A program made the position numbers and the translations under genes. A model generated the notes under the pieces. That model saw only the letters and a list, made by a program, of their open reading frames with translations, was not told where the DNA came from and made no database searches. A DNA stretch of 64,000 nt, from positions 7,563,568 to 7,627,567 of the forward strand of contig NC_086040.1 in the NCBI RefSeq assembly GCF_036323735.1. Direction: 5' to 3'. This document shows, in pieces, positions 13,221-25,649 of this stretch. Position 1 is the stretch's first letter. Each line of letters begins with the position of its first letter. The stretch comes from Rattus norvegicus (lineage: Eukaryota; Chordata; Mammalia; Rodentia; Muridae).

Positions 13221-13914
13221 AAGTGTTGTCCTGACTATCAGTTACAACTGCCTATCAGATATTCCTTCAGTACCTCTTGGGTTTACTAATTGGCCTCTAA
13301 TGCATTGTAAACAGCCATTTTGGAGGGAGAACACAGAGGGTGAAGAGATCACACATGGGGAGTAGGAAAGTGGCCTTTTGTCTTGGGCTTAAAAAAAGAA
13401 GAAATATGTGGTCAATGGGAAAGCTCCTTGAGTCTTGGGTAGGGGTTGTGTAGGTTCACCTAAGAGATAGCCTTGATCTGATCCTTCCACCTATGGGAAT
13501 CAGGAGCAGGAAGCCTCTCAGAAGCATCTGGACTTCCCTGTTTGTTATTTCTCTTCGAAGTCAGATAATTTATGTAATTCAATTATTTATCCCAAAAGCC
13601 AGGTGTTGGGAAGGGCACTATAGTTTTTCCTGTGAGCTCATAGCTTTTTTCCTTTTGCCAAGAAGGAAAATATCCTAAGGAAGAAAGGTAAGGCAAGTAT
13701 TGTGTTCTCAGCACAGAGTAAACTCCTACATGCATTGGATTCTAATAATGCAGTTTGTGCCTTACACTGATATCTTGGAGGGAGAAGTGCTTCTAGATGA
13801 GACTTCATCATATCAGACTTTCCACTAGTATTACTCTTGACTACCATTCCATGACATTGACCCCTTAAAATTCTGAGGCAATTGGTGTGATTAGCTGGCA
13901 GATTTCTTTTCTTT

Positions 13915-15024
13915 TATTTCTTTCATTGTTTTTAAATTTTTTAACAAATTTTATTGCTTTTTTAATCGTATATTTCTAAATTTACATTTAAAATATTATT
14001 TACTTTCCCAGTTTCTTGACTACAAATGCCTTCCTGGTCCCCTTACCCTTCTCCTAGAAACCCCCTTACTGCCCCTGGACATTCACTTGAACTGGGAGTC
14101 AAACCTAGGAAGGAACAAGGGTTGTCCTTCTATTGTTACCCAACAAGGCCATCCTCTACAACATATGCAGTTGGAGCCATAGATCTGTACATGTACATTT
14201 TTGGAAAATTGGTCTACTACCAGAAATCTCTGTTTCATTGTCATTGTTGTTCTTATGGGGATGAAATCACCTTCACCTCTTCTAATACTTTCTAAAAATC
14301 TACCAACAAGAACTCCCTTTTAAGTTCACTGGTTTGCCACTAGGTTTCATGTTGTGGTTTGCCCTGAAGTTATCTGTGTTTGATGTTAATCCTCTGCCCC
14401 AAGGTCAGCTGCATAGTCCTATACTCAGAACTAAGTTGTGGTCAACAGTACCAAATCCCGATGTATATGTGAGTGTCAGGAAAAGTATAGAAGGGGGGTT
14501 ATCATGAGAGAAGAAGGAAGTATGGACACAAGAGAAGTTTGAAGGAAGAGGGGGAGACTAGAGGAAAAAATGGAGAAAGGAAGATGACAAGGTGAGAAGC
14601 CATGGTAGGTGATTTTAAGATTCTGCTGTGTAGTTACATGTCGTTATTAATGTTCCTAAGGGATGGATGGTACCAAGCTTTGTATGTTTAAGTGGGCAAT
14701 TATATCTCATCAACTGGATCAAAAATTATTGTGCTGTGTGTTTTTTATGTGAGGATTTGAGTATAGGAAAGTGTGTGGCGGCACAAAAGGCTGTGCAGCC
14801 AAGGAGTGTGTAGGTGTTTCTGCCAAGATATCTAACAGAGAATTTCAGACACGTCGGTGCCAGAGTTAGCAGAGTAAAAGAAAATTTTATTTTTTATTTT
14901 TATATTTTTACAAGAACACATTCCCTTCTGTATATAATATGCTCCAGCTGTGTCTCTCAGGAAATATCTATATCTGGTTCCTGACAGAATGCACTTCTTA
15001 GCTTCATCAATCTTATCTAGTTTT

Positions 15025-15027
<3 letters not shown>
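13915..15027 (-). mobile_element. LINE-1 3' UTR piece in monomer 3, split by an insertion
   Basis: Antisense L1 3' UTR at 13,915-14,349, resuming at about 14,919 and running to the microsatellite at 15,028. The break falls within the part that reads 'gccactag...ttctg' in other monomers. Confidence 0.75.
14350..14918. mobile_element. Probable LTR retrotransposon remnant (family not identified)
   Basis: About 570 bp that is absent from the same position in all other monomers. It begins with TG and ends with CA within a few bases of the break, as LTRs do, has a purine-rich stretch at 14,490-14,600, and shows no coding sequence. The target-site duplication is not clear. A solo LTR of an endogenous retrovirus or MaLR is the likeliest reading; the family could not be named. 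Confidence 0.45.
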
Positions 15028-15068
<41 letters not shown>

Positions 15069-15131
15069 CATATACATATGTATAAATATCATATATATGT
15101 ACATGTATATATGTGTATATATATATATATA
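15028..15131. repeat. TA-rich microsatellite at the monomer 3 junction
   Basis: TA dinucleotide run followed by degenerate TA/TG units, at the L1-body junction. Confidence 0.95.
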
Positions 15132-16039
15132 AAGTCTCCTTTGGGTGGCTCCTACTGCTACGTGATTAGGTAGACTTTTCACATGGATTCTGCACAATTA
15201 AGTCAAGAATGTAGAATCCACAAAGGACAATGCCAAATAGACTCCTTCCTGTTCTTATGAACATATTGAGGTTGAGGTTTCACTAGACCTCATGCCATTC
15301 CTCTCCCTGTCCTTCCTCTTGTATGTTATTATTCCTGAAGAAAGAATAATGGTAAAACATCCACAACCCTCAAGTCTCTTACTTGAAACACAGTAAGGTA
15401 GATAATGAAGAACGGATATCAAATGGGACTAAAGAACTGAATTCTATAGTCCATGTTGTTCTTTGCTTTATGGATAACTTTTTATTTTGGGATAAAATAA
15501 GGATTTGGGAGTTGATCATTTCAAGTAGGTACACAATATTTACACTTTTATAATCATTCTATAGCTAGGCCACATTTGTTTCCAAAATCATTGCAGAAAA
15601 TGGAATTGGAAAACAGAACTTTTGAGTACACATTCAGCAATATTTATTAAGTTCCTTATCGAGGAATGTACAATAAGAAAGTGAAATACAATATTAACTC
15701 AATTGAAGGTCTGTAGGGAAAATACTGGCCTTTGGGAAACAGAAAACATACAAAATTGAAATATATTTCACTAAATGTAACTGGGAATAAAATTAATATC
15801 CAGAAGAATCTCCTCCACTCCATGTTACAAGATCTTTTCTACCCATTCCAAGCTCTTGACTAACTTTTTCCATTCAGAGCATGTAACCACTAAGAAAGCA
15901 AAGAGAAGTCTTTAGCTTTAGAGAAATGGAGTACATAAAGGTTCCCATTTAATCACAAGACACATACCAGGAAACAGCACACTCAACTCTGGTCAAAGTA
16001 AGGAAAGCTGTTTAACAGGTAGGCCATGGCAATCTTCAG

Positions 16040-16102
16040 TGCAATCAACATTAGGCCCTGCCAGAAAAATCTGGAGAGCTTTGTCTTCTTTTGTGATGTC
16101 AC
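16040..16102. promoter_or_regulatory. CRE-like motif, monomer 3 (upstream half decayed)
   Basis: TGATGTCA at 16,094 is intact. The upstream partner reads TGCAATCA at 16,040 and is altered; a short deletion also shortens the spacing to 54 bp. Confidence 0.35.
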
Positions 16103-16774
16103 AAGTGTTGTCAAGACTGCATCTGCTTCTCAGGTATTCCTTCACTACCTCTAGAGTTTAGTAATTGGAATCTAATTCAGAATAAACAGCCATTTGGGAG
16201 TGAGAACAAATAGGATGAAGATATCAGGAATGGGAAGAAGAAAGCTGCCCTTCTTAATTGGTCTAAAAAAAGGAAGAAATATGTGTGCTTGGAAAAGCTC
16301 AGTAATGCCTTGGTAGGGGTTGAGTGGTATTGCTGAACAGATAGCATTGATCTAAGACTTCCACATATGGGAATCAGGAGCTGGGGTCCTATTAGAAGCA
16401 CTTGGACTTCTCTGTTCTTATGGTTCCTGGAAGTCAGTCATTCATTACTTTATTCCAAAGCCAAGTGATGGGAAGGGCAGAGTTGTTTTCCTGAGAGTGC
16501 AGGGCCTTTATTCTTTTTGAACAGAAGAAATATGACTGAAGGAAGTAAGGAAGGACAAGTATTGTGTCCCTATATCAGAGTAAACTCCTCCATGCTTCAG
16601 ATATCTATTGTGCAGTTTCTGTCTGACACTGATATCTGGGAGAGAGAAGTGCTTCTATTTGAGAGTTCACCATCTCAATCTTTGCACTATTATATCTCTG
16701 ACTACCATTGCCTGACAGTGGCACATTAGATTTCTGAGTCAACAGCTGTGTTTTTGTGGCAATTTTCTTTTTAT

Positions 16775-17047
16775 TTACTTATTATATTTTTTTATTTTTT
16801 ACAAATATTCTTAAAATATTAATTTCTATATTTACATTTAAAATATTGTTGTTCTTATGTGGTTGAAAGCGCCTTCATCTCTTGTTATCCTTTCTCAGAA
16901 TCTACCAACAAGAGGTCAATTTCAGTTCACTGGTTTGCCACTAGCATACACTTCTTTATTTGAAATGCTCTAGCTGTGTCTCTCAGGACATATCTATATC
17001 TGTTTCCTGGAAGTATGCACTTCTTAGCTTCATCATTCTTATCTAGT
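16775..17047 (-). mobile_element. LINE-1 3' UTR piece in monomer 4, internally deleted
   Basis: The T-rich L1 terminus (16,775-16,848) is joined directly to the part that begins 'gttgttcttatg', skipping about 300 bp present in the other monomers. Confidence 0.75.
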
Positions 17048-17956
17048 TTTAATTGCTCCTGCAGCTCTTTTTTTAGGTGGTTTCATGGAGTGTTAACATG
17101 GATTCTGCGCAACTACATCAGGAATGTAGAATTTTCAAATGACAATGTCAGCTATAATCCCTCCTGTACTTATGAAGGTATTGAAGTTGAAGTTTCATGT
17201 ACCTCAAGCCTTTCTTCTCCATGCCCAACCTCCTCTTTCTTATATTTCACCTTAAGAAAGAACCATGGTAACACATCTATAACCTTCAAGTCTAACCATC
17301 ATAATACAGGAAGGTAGATAGTGTAGTACAGATATCAAATGTGTCTAGAAAACCGAAATATATTGACCATGTGGTCCTCGCTTTATTGATGTCTGGTAAT
17401 CTTTGGATAAAATAAGGATTTGGGAGTTTATAACTTGAAATAGGTACACATTAATTACACTGTTATACTCACTCTATAGCTGGATCCCTTTTGTTGCCAA
17501 AATCATAGCAGAAAATGGAATTGGAAAACAGTATTTTTGAGTACACATTCAGGAATATTTAAAAAGTCCCCTATCAAGGAATGTACAATAAGAAAGTGAA
17601 ATACAATATCCATTCACCTAAAGGTCTGTAGGGAAAATACTGGCCTTTACAAAACAGAGAAAACCTAGAAAATTGAACTGTATTTCACAGGAATTGACCT
17701 GGGAATAAAAATATTATCCAGAAGATTCTCCTCCTCTCCAAGTTCCTTGATCATTTCTACTGATGCCAGAACCCTGAATAACTTTCTCCGTTGAGAGCAT
17801 TTAACCAAAATTGAAGCAAAGATAAGTCTCTAGGTTTAGAGGGATGGAGTAATTTAAGGTTTCCACTGTGTCACAGGAGACACTCCTGGAAACGTCACTC
17901 TCGAAACTGGTCAATGAAAGGAAAGCTGTTCAGCAGGTAGGCCATGGCATTTCTCA

Positions 17957-18030
17957 GTGACATGATCATTAGCCCATCCATGAAAAATCTCTTGTATCCT
18001 GGAGAGCCCTAGCTTCTATTGTGATGTCAA
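17957..18030. promoter_or_regulatory. CRE-like motif, monomer 4 (upstream half altered)
   Basis: TGATGTCA at 18,022 is intact in its 8-bp core. The upstream partner is TGACATGA at 17,958, one base off. Spacing is 64 bp. Confidence 0.35.
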
Positions 18031-18704
18031 AAGTGTTTTCATGTCTGCAAATGTCTCTAGGATATACTTTCCGTTCCTACAGTGTTTATTAATTGACCTC
18101 TAGTTCAGAGGAAACATCAATTTGGGATTGAGAACAAAGAGGATGAAAAGCTCAGAGTTGGGGAGAATGAAGATGGCCTTTATTTTGGTATAAAAATAAG
18201 GAAGATATGTCAACAATGGGAAATCTCTCTGAGAACTTGGTAGTAGTTGAATAGATATGTTCAAGAGATTGAATTGATCTGAGCCTTCCACACATGGGAT
18301 CAGGAGCTTGGGCCTGTCAGAACCATCTGGGCTTCCCTGCTTCTAGTGGTTTCTGTAAGTCAGAGAGTTTATATCATTAATATATTTATCCCAAAAGCCA
18401 GGTGTTGGGAAGCAGATTAGAGCTCATGACTTTTATTTTGTTCCCAGACAAAAAAGGTGCTAAGGAAGAAGTGAAAGACAAGTATTGTGTCCTCAGCTCA
18501 GAGTAAACTCCTCGATTATTTGGATACCTATAGTGCAGTTTGTGTCTGATACTGGTATTTGGGAGAGAGATGTGTTTCTAGTTCATCATATCAGTCTTTC
18601 CACTAGTTTTACTCTGACTCCAATTGCCTGAGAGTGACCCTTTAGATTTCTCAGTCAATGTGTGTAATTAGATGGCAGTATTCTTACCTTTAATTTATAT
18701 ATTA

Positions 18705-19225
18705 CTTATCATAAGCCAATTATTATTGCTTTTTTGATTTTTTCCATATTTACAGTTCAAACATTTTTCCTTTCCCAGTTCCCTGCCCATAAGTTCCCTA
18801 TCCGGTCCTCATACCCATCTTATATTATCCCCCTTACTTCCCTTTGACATTCCCTTGAAATGGTAATAAAAGCTAGTTTAGACCAAGGCCATCTTCTTCC
18901 ATTCGTGCCCAACAAGGCCATTCTCTGCTACATATGCAGTTGGAGTCATAGGTCTATCCATGTACAATCTTTGAATATTCATATTCTACTAGAAAACTCT
19001 GGTTCACTGGCATTGTTTTTCTTATGGGATTGAAAGCTCCTTATGCTCTTGTAATCCTTTCTCAAAATCTACCAACAAGAGATCTGTTTTCAGTTCACTG
19101 GTCTGCCACTACCATTCACTTCTCTATTTGTCATGCTCTAGCTGTGTCTCTCAGTAAAGACCTATATCCGTTTGTTCTAATCCTGCAATACTAAGCTTCA
19201 TCAATCTAATCAAGATTTGGTGCCT
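18705..19225 (-). mobile_element. LINE-1 3' UTR piece in monomer 5
   Basis: Full-length version of the recurrent antisense L1 3' UTR interval, ending at the microsatellite. Confidence 0.8.
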
Positions 19226-19227
19226 GA

Positions 19228-19320
19228 TATACCTATCTATATCTATATCTTTATGTATATATCCATATATATATATATATATATATATATATCCATATAT
19301 ATATATATCCATATATATCC

Positions 19321-19382
<62 letters not shown>

Positions 19383-19390
19383 ATGTATGT
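19228..19390. repeat. TATC/TA/TG microsatellite at the monomer 5 junction
   Basis: TA units followed by an uninterrupted TG run of about 40 bp. Confidence 0.95.
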
Positions 19391-20273
19391 AGCATACAGT
19401 TATGAAGTTAGATGGAATTTTAACATGGATTCTGGGAAACAATGTCAAGAAAGTAGAATCTACAAATGACAGTGCCAAATAGACTCTCTCCTGATCTTAT
19501 GAACCTAATGAAGCTGAGAATTCACTGGACCACAAGACATTCTTCATCCTGAATCTCCTGAATCTTATGTATGTCCTGAAGAAAGAATCATGGTAAAACA
19601 TCAGAAACCCTCAAGTCTCTTCCTGGGAACACAGTAAGGTTGAAAATGCAGAACTGATATCAAATCGGACTAGAGAAGCGAATTCTATAATCCATGTTGT
19701 ACTTTGCTTTACTGATGTCTAGTAATTTTGGGATAAAATAAGGATTTCGAACTTTTTCATTTCAAATAGGTAAACAATATTTAAACTGTTATACTCATTC
19801 TATAGCTGGGCCATATTTGTTGCCAAAATCAACACAAAAAAATGGAATAGGAAACAGAATTTTTGAGTACACATTCAGCAATATTTATAAAGTCCCATAT
19901 CGAGGAATGTACAATAAGAAAGTGAAATACAATATTCACTCATTTGAAAGTCTGTAGGGAAAATTCTGGCCTTTTGGGAACAGAGAAAACCTACAAAATT
20001 GAACTGTACTTCACGAAATGTACCTAGAATAACATTAATATCCAAAAGAAGCCCCTCCACTCCATGTTACAAGATCTTTTCTACCCATTCCAAGCCCTTG
20101 ATTAACTTTTTCTGTTCAGAGCATGTAAACTTAAAGCAAAGAAAAATCTACAGTTTTACAGAGATGGAGGATATAAAGGTTTCCACTGTGTCACAGGCAT
20201 ACCTGGAAAGGGCACCCTCAAATCTGGTCAATGTAAGGAAAGCTGTTCAGCAGCTAGGCCATGTCAGTTGTCA

Positions 20274-20347
20274 GTGACATCATCATTAGACCCTGCCTGA
20301 AAAATCTCTTGTAACCTGGAGAGATGTATCTTCTTCTGTGATGTCAC
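20274..20347. promoter_or_regulatory. Paired CRE-like motif, monomer 5
   Basis: TGACATCA at 20,275 and TGATGTCA at 20,339, 64 bp apart, both intact. Confidence 0.45.
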
Positions 20348-21034
20348 AAGTGTTGTCATGACTGCATCTGCCTCTTAGGTATTTCTTCAGTACTTCTAGG
20401 GTACAGTAATTGGCCTTTAATTCAGAGTAAACAGCCATTTGGGAGTGAGAACAAAGAGGATGAAGAGATCAGAAATGGGGAGAAGGAAGCTGCCATTCTC
20501 TCTTGGTCTAAAAAAAGGAAGAAATATCTGTGCATGGGAAAGCACAGTGACTCCTTGGTAGGAATGGAGTGGTATTGCTGAACAGATAGCATTGATCTGA
20601 GCCTTCCGCATGTGGGAATCAGGAGGTGGGTTCTGCTCAGAAGCATCTGGACTTCTCTGTTCTTATAGTTCCTGGAAGTCAGAGATTTTATATCATTCAT
20701 TTCTTTATTCCAAAAGGCAAGTGATGGGAAGGGCACAGTTGTTTTCCTGGGAGCGCATGGCCTTTATTCTTTTTGAACAGAAGAAAAAGGACCTAAGGAA
20801 GAAAAGAAGGAGAAGTCTTGTGTCCGTAGCTCAGCGTAAACTCCTCCGTGCTTTAGATATCTATTGTGCAGTTTGAGTCTGACAGTTATATCTGGGAGAG
20901 AAATCTGCTTATATTTGAGACTTCACCATCTCAGTCTTTCCATTATTATATCTCTGACTACCATTCCCTGACATTTACCCATTAGATTTCTTAGTCAACA
21001 GCTGTGTTTAGCTGGCAATTTTCTTTTCATTTTT

Positions 21035-21560
21035 TCTTAATTTTTATTTGTTACAAATTAAACTTGTATTTTAAAACAAATAAATTTCTATATTTACATT
21101 TAAAATATTATTTCCTTTTAGAGTTTCCTCCAATAAGATTCCTAACTGGTCCCTCTCTGCTTCTTCAATAAACCACTTTACTGTCCCTTCACATTTCCTT
21201 TAACTGCGAGTCAAACCAAGAGAGGACCAAGGCCTTCTACTTCCATTGGTGACCAAAAGGCCATCCTCTGCTACAAATGGTGTTGGATGAATCGGTCTGT
21301 CCAAGTACAGTCTTTGAATGTTGGTTTAGGACCAGAAAGCTCTGGTTCATTGGCATTTTTATTCTTATGTGGTTGAAACCTCCTTCAGCTATTGTTATCC
21401 TTTCTCAGAATCTAACAACAAGAGGTCCACTTTAGGTCAAGGTTTGCCACTGGCATACACTTCTTTCTTTGATATGCTCTAGCTTTGTCTCTCAGTATAT
21501 ATATCTGTTTCCTGGAAGAATGCACTTCTTAGCTTCATCACTCTTATCTAGCTTGGTGGC
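21035..21560 (-). mobile_element. LINE-1 3' UTR piece in monomer 6
   Basis: Antisense L1 3' UTR interval as in the neighbours, without the large deletion seen in monomer 4. Confidence 0.8.
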
Positions 21561-21563
21561 ATA

Positions 21564-21649
<86 letters not shown>

Positions 21650-21665
21650 TGTGGTTTTGTTTGTG
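21560..21665. repeat. TA/TG microsatellite at the monomer 6 junction
   Basis: TA run followed by a TG run of about 45 bp and degenerate TG units. Confidence 0.95.
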
Positions 21666-22589
21666 TGTTTTGTGTAAATATACTTTTGGGCCTCCTACAG
21701 CTATTTGGTTAGGTGGTTAGGTGTAATGTTATCATGGATTCTGCCCAACTAGGTCAAGAATGTAGACTTTACAAATGACAATGTCAAATAGATTCCCTCC
21801 TATACTTATGAAGGTACTCAAGTTGAGGTTTCACATTTCCTCAAGCCTTTCTTCTCCCTGACCATCCTCTTGTTTCTTATATTTGGCCTTAAGAAAGATT
21901 CATGGTAACAGATCTAAAATCTTCAAGTCTGTCCATGGAAACACAGGAAGGTAGATATTGTAGTATAGATATCAAATATGACTAGAGAACTGAAATGTAC
22001 ATGTCGTCCTTGCTTTATTGATGTCTATTAAACTTCGGATAATATAAGGATTTCAGAGATCATGTTTTGAAGTAGGTACACAGTATTTACATTGTTATAC
22101 TCACTCTATTCGTGGGCCCCCTTTGTTGCCAAAATCATAGCAGAAAATGAAATTGGAAAACAGAATTTTTGAGTACACATTCAAAAATATTTATGAAGTC
22201 CCCTATCAAGGAATGTACAATAAGAATGTGAAATACTGTATTCATTCACATAAAGGACAGAAGGAAAAATACTGGCCTTTGAAAAACAGAGAAAACCTTA
22301 AAAATAGAACTGTATGTCACAGGAATGGACCTGGGAATAAAAATATTATCCAGAAGGATCTCCTCCACTCCAAGTTCCTAGATCATTTCTTCCCATGCCA
22401 GGACCCTGCCTTACTTTCTCCATTTAGAGCATGTAACCATTTGTGAAGCAAAGAGAAGTCTCTAGCTTTAGAGATATGGAAGTTCTTAAAGGTTTCCCCT
22501 GTGTCACAGGAGACACACCTGGAAAAGGCACTGTCAAATCTGGTCCACGTAAGGAAATCTGTTCAGCAGGTAGGCCATGGCAGTTCTCA

Positions 22590-22663
22590 GTTACATCATC
22601 ATTAGGCCTTCCATGAAAAATCTCTTGTATCATGGAGAGCGCTAGCTTCTCCTGTGATGTCAC
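22590..22663. promoter_or_regulatory. CRE-like motif, monomer 6 (upstream half altered)
   Basis: TGATGTCA at 22,655 is intact. The upstream partner reads TTACATCA at 22,591. Spacing is 64 bp. Confidence 0.35.
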
Positions 22664-23344
22664 AAGTGTTGTTGTGTCTGCAAATGCCTCTTGGATGTTC
22701 CTTCAGTACCTATAGGGTTTACTAATTGGCCTCTAGTTCAGAAGAAACATCAATATGGGAGTGTGAACAAAGAGGATGGAAAGCTCAGGCATGGGGATAA
22801 TGAAGATGGCACTCTGTTTTGGAATAAAAAAAAAGGAAGTAATATGTTGACACTGGGAAATCTCACTGAATCCTTCTTAGTAGTTGAGTAGGTACAATGA
22901 AGAGATAGTATTGATCTGAGCCTTCCCCATATTGGATCAGGAGCTTGGAGCCTGTCAGATGCATCTGAACTTCCCTGCCTCTAGTGATTATTGTAAGTCA
23001 GAGAATTTATATCATTAATATCTTTATCCCAAAAGTCAGGTGTTGGGAAGGGCACTGTTCTTTTCCGTAGAGCTCATGGCTTTCATTTTTTTTTTGCCCA
23101 GAAGAAAAAGGTCCTAAGGAAAAAGTGAAAGACAAGTATTTTGTCCTCAGCTAAGAGTGAACTACTCGATTATATGGATACCTATACTACAGTTTGTGTC
23201 TGATACTGGTGTTTGGTAGAGAGACGTGTTTCTAGTTCATCATATCAGTATTTCCACTAGTATTACTCTGACTCCCATTCCCTGATTGTGACCCTTCAGA
23301 TTTCTCAGCCAATATGTGTGATTAGATGGCAGTTTCTTATATTT

Positions 23345-23875
23345 AACTTATTTAATTGTTTTTATATTTAGCATTTTTTTGCTTTTTCTATTTGATTTTT
23401 CCATATTTACATTTCGAATATTTTTGCCTTTCCCAGTTTCCTGCCCATAAGATACATAACCGGTCCCCCTACCCTTCTTGTATAATCCCCCTTACTGCCC
23501 TTTGACATTCGCTTGAATTGGTAATAAACCCTAGTTTAGACCAAGGGCATCTCCTTCCATTGGTGCCCAAAAAGGCCATTCTTTGCTACATATGGAGTTG
23601 GAGCCATAGGACTATCCATGTACAATCTTTCAATATTCATATAGTACGAAAAACTCTGGTTCATTGGCATTGTTTTTCTCACCAGATTGAAAGCTCCTTA
23701 AGCCCTTGTTATCCTTCCTCAAAATCTACAACAAGAGATTTATTTTCAGTTCACTGGTTTGCCACTAACATTCACTATTTGACATGATCTAGCTGTGTCT
23801 CTCAGGAAAGACATATATCTGTTTCTTCTAATCATTCAATTCTAAGATTCATTAATCTTATCTAGAGTTGGTGAC
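23345..23875 (-). mobile_element. LINE-1 3' UTR piece in monomer 7
   Basis: Antisense L1 3' UTR interval, closest by eye to the monomer 5 piece. Confidence 0.8.
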
Positions 23876-23941
23876 TGATATATCTATATCTATCTATATT
23901 TATCTACCTATCTATCTATCTATTTTTCTCTTTCTTTCTCA

Positions 23942-24001
<60 letters not shown>
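23876..24001. repeat. TATC/TA microsatellite at the monomer 7 junction
   Basis: TATC units, a TTTC-type patch, then about 50 bp of TA. Confidence 0.95.
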
Positions 24002-24004
<3 letters not shown>

Positions 24005-24894
24005 ACCTACATCTATTAGGTTAGATGGCATTTTAACATGGATTCTGGGAAACAAGGTCAAGAAAGTAGAATCCACAAGTGACAGTGCCAAATAGACTCT
24101 CGCCTGTTCTTAGGAACCTAATAAAGTTGAGGATTCACTGGACCTGAAGCCATTCCTCATCCCACACCTCTTCCTGAATCTTATGATTGGCATGAAGAAA
24201 GAATCATGGTAAAACATTAACAACACTCATGTCTCTTCCTGGGAACACAGTAAGGTAGATAATGCAGAACTGATATCAAATGGAACTAGAGAACCATTGA
24301 ATTCTAGTCCATGTTGTCCTTTTCTTTACTGATGTCTTGTAATTTTGGGATAAAATAAGGACTTGGGAGCTTATCATTTCAAGTAGGTACACAATATTTA
24401 AACTCTTATAGTCCTTCTATAGCTGGGCCACATTTGTTGCCAAAATAATTGCAGAAAATGGAATTGGAAAACAGAATTTTTGAGTACACATTCAGCAACA
24501 TTAATAAAGTCCCATATCTAGGAATGTACAATAAGAAAGTGAATTACAATTTTAATTCAACTGAAGGTCTGTAGGGAAAATACTGGCCTTTTTGAAACAG
24601 AAAACCTACAAAATTGAACTGTATTTCACGAAATGTACCTGGGAATAACATTAATATCCAAAAGAATCCCGTCCATTCTATGTTACAAGACTTTTCTACC
24701 CATTTCAAGCCTTTGACTAAGTTTTTCTGTTCAGAGCATGTACCTCAAATAAAGCAAAGAGAAATCTATAGTTTTACAGATATGGAGGATATAAAGGTTT
24801 CCACTGTGTCACAGGAGACATACCTGGAAAGGTCACCCTCAAATCTTGTCAATGTAAGGAAAGCTGTTCAGCAGCTAGGCTATGGCAGTTCTCA

Positions 24895-24968
24895 GTGACA
24901 TCATCATTAGGCCCTGCCTGAAAAATCTCTTGTAACCTGGAGAGATTTATCTTCTTCTGTGATGTCAC
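24895..24968. promoter_or_regulatory. Paired CRE-like motif, monomer 7
   Basis: TGACATCA at 24,896 and TGATGTCA at 24,960, 64 bp apart, both intact. Confidence 0.45.
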
Positions 24969-25649
24969 AAGTGTTGTCATGACTGCATCTGCCTCTCAGG
25001 TATTCCTTCAGTACCTCTAGAGTTCAGTAATTGGCCTCTAAATCAGAGTAAACAGTCACTTGTCAGGGAGAACAAAGAGGGTGAAGACATCAGAAATGGG
25101 AAGAAGGAAGCTGCCCTTCTCTTTTGGTCTAAAATTAGGAAGAAATATCTGTGCGTCAGAAAGCTCAGTGAGTCCTTTGTAGGGGTTGAGTGGAATAGCT
25201 GAAGAGATAGCTTAGACCTGACTCTTCCACATACAGAATAAGGAGATTGGAGCCTCTCAGAAGTATCTGGACTTCCTTACTTGTTATTGTTCCTTTAAAT
25301 CAGTTTATATCATTATTTTCTTTATTCCAAAAGACAGGTTTTCATCTTGGCACATTTGTTTCCTGACAGCTCATGGCTTTTACTCTTTTAGTCCGGAAGA
25401 AAAACCTCCTAATGCAGAAAAGAAAGACAAGTATTGTGTACTCAGCTCAGAGTAAACTCCTCCATTCTTCGGATTCCTATAGTGCAGTTTGTGTCTGGCC
25501 CTGATATCTAGGTGAGAGAAGTGCTACTAGTTGAGACTTCATCATCTCAATCTTTTGACTAGTATTACTCTGACTACCATTCCCTGACAGTGATTCTTTA
25601 GATTTCTGAGTCTATAGATGTGGTTAGCTGGAAGTTGTCTTTTCTTTTA

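Larger units (their letters stand above)
11820..13910. repeat. Tandem array monomer 2
   Basis: Antisense L1 3' UTR piece (11,825-12,365) followed by the body (12,366-13,910). The junction microsatellite is reduced to a short TA-rich remnant at 12,360-12,378, and part of the body around 12,680-12,720 is shortened relative to other monomers. This explains the short length of about 2.09 kb. CRE-like pair at 13,149 and 13,212. Confidence 0.85.
13910..16770. repeat. Tandem array monomer 3 (subtype a)
   Basis: Antisense L1 piece (13,915-15,027) interrupted by an LTR-like insertion at about 14,350-14,918, a TA microsatellite (15,028-15,131), then the body to about 16,770. The body shares subtype-specific spellings with monomers 5 and 7, for example 'atgttacaaga' at 15,823, 20,073 and 24,679. 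Length is inflated to about 2.86 kb by the insertion. Confidence 0.85.
16770..18690. repeat. Tandem array monomer 4 (subtype b)
   Basis: Short monomer (about 1.92 kb). Its L1 piece has lost roughly 300 bp (junction near 16,848) and it has no junction microsatellite. The body shares subtype spellings with monomer 6, for example 'ctcaagcctttcttctcc' at 17,203 and 21,840 and 'aaacatcaat' at 18,112 and 22,745. Confidence 0.85.
18690..21025. repeat. Tandem array monomer 5 (subtype a)
   Basis: L1 piece (18,705-19,225), TA/TG microsatellite (19,228-19,390), body to 21,025. About 2.33 kb. Its L1 piece is closest by eye to that of monomer 7 ('aatggtaataaa' at 18,859; similar at 23,517), and its body shares subtype a spellings. 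Confidence 0.85.
21025..23340. repeat. Tandem array monomer 6 (subtype b)
   Basis: L1 piece (21,035-21,560), TA/TG microsatellite (21,560-21,665), body to 23,340. About 2.31 kb. Subtype b spellings are shared with monomer 4. Confidence 0.85.
23340..25645. repeat. Tandem array monomer 7 (subtype a)
   Basis: L1 piece (23,345-23,875), TATC/TA microsatellite (23,876-24,001), body to 25,645. About 2.31 kb. It matches monomer 5 at subtype positions; the CRE-like motif to CRE-like motif distance from monomer 5 is 4,621 bp. Confidence 0.85.

Noticed and set aside
20422..20736. Minus-strand frame in the array body, related to one at 16,177-16,401
   Set aside because: It is broken in most monomers (stops and indels in monomers 1, 2, 4 and 6), so it is not maintained as a protein.
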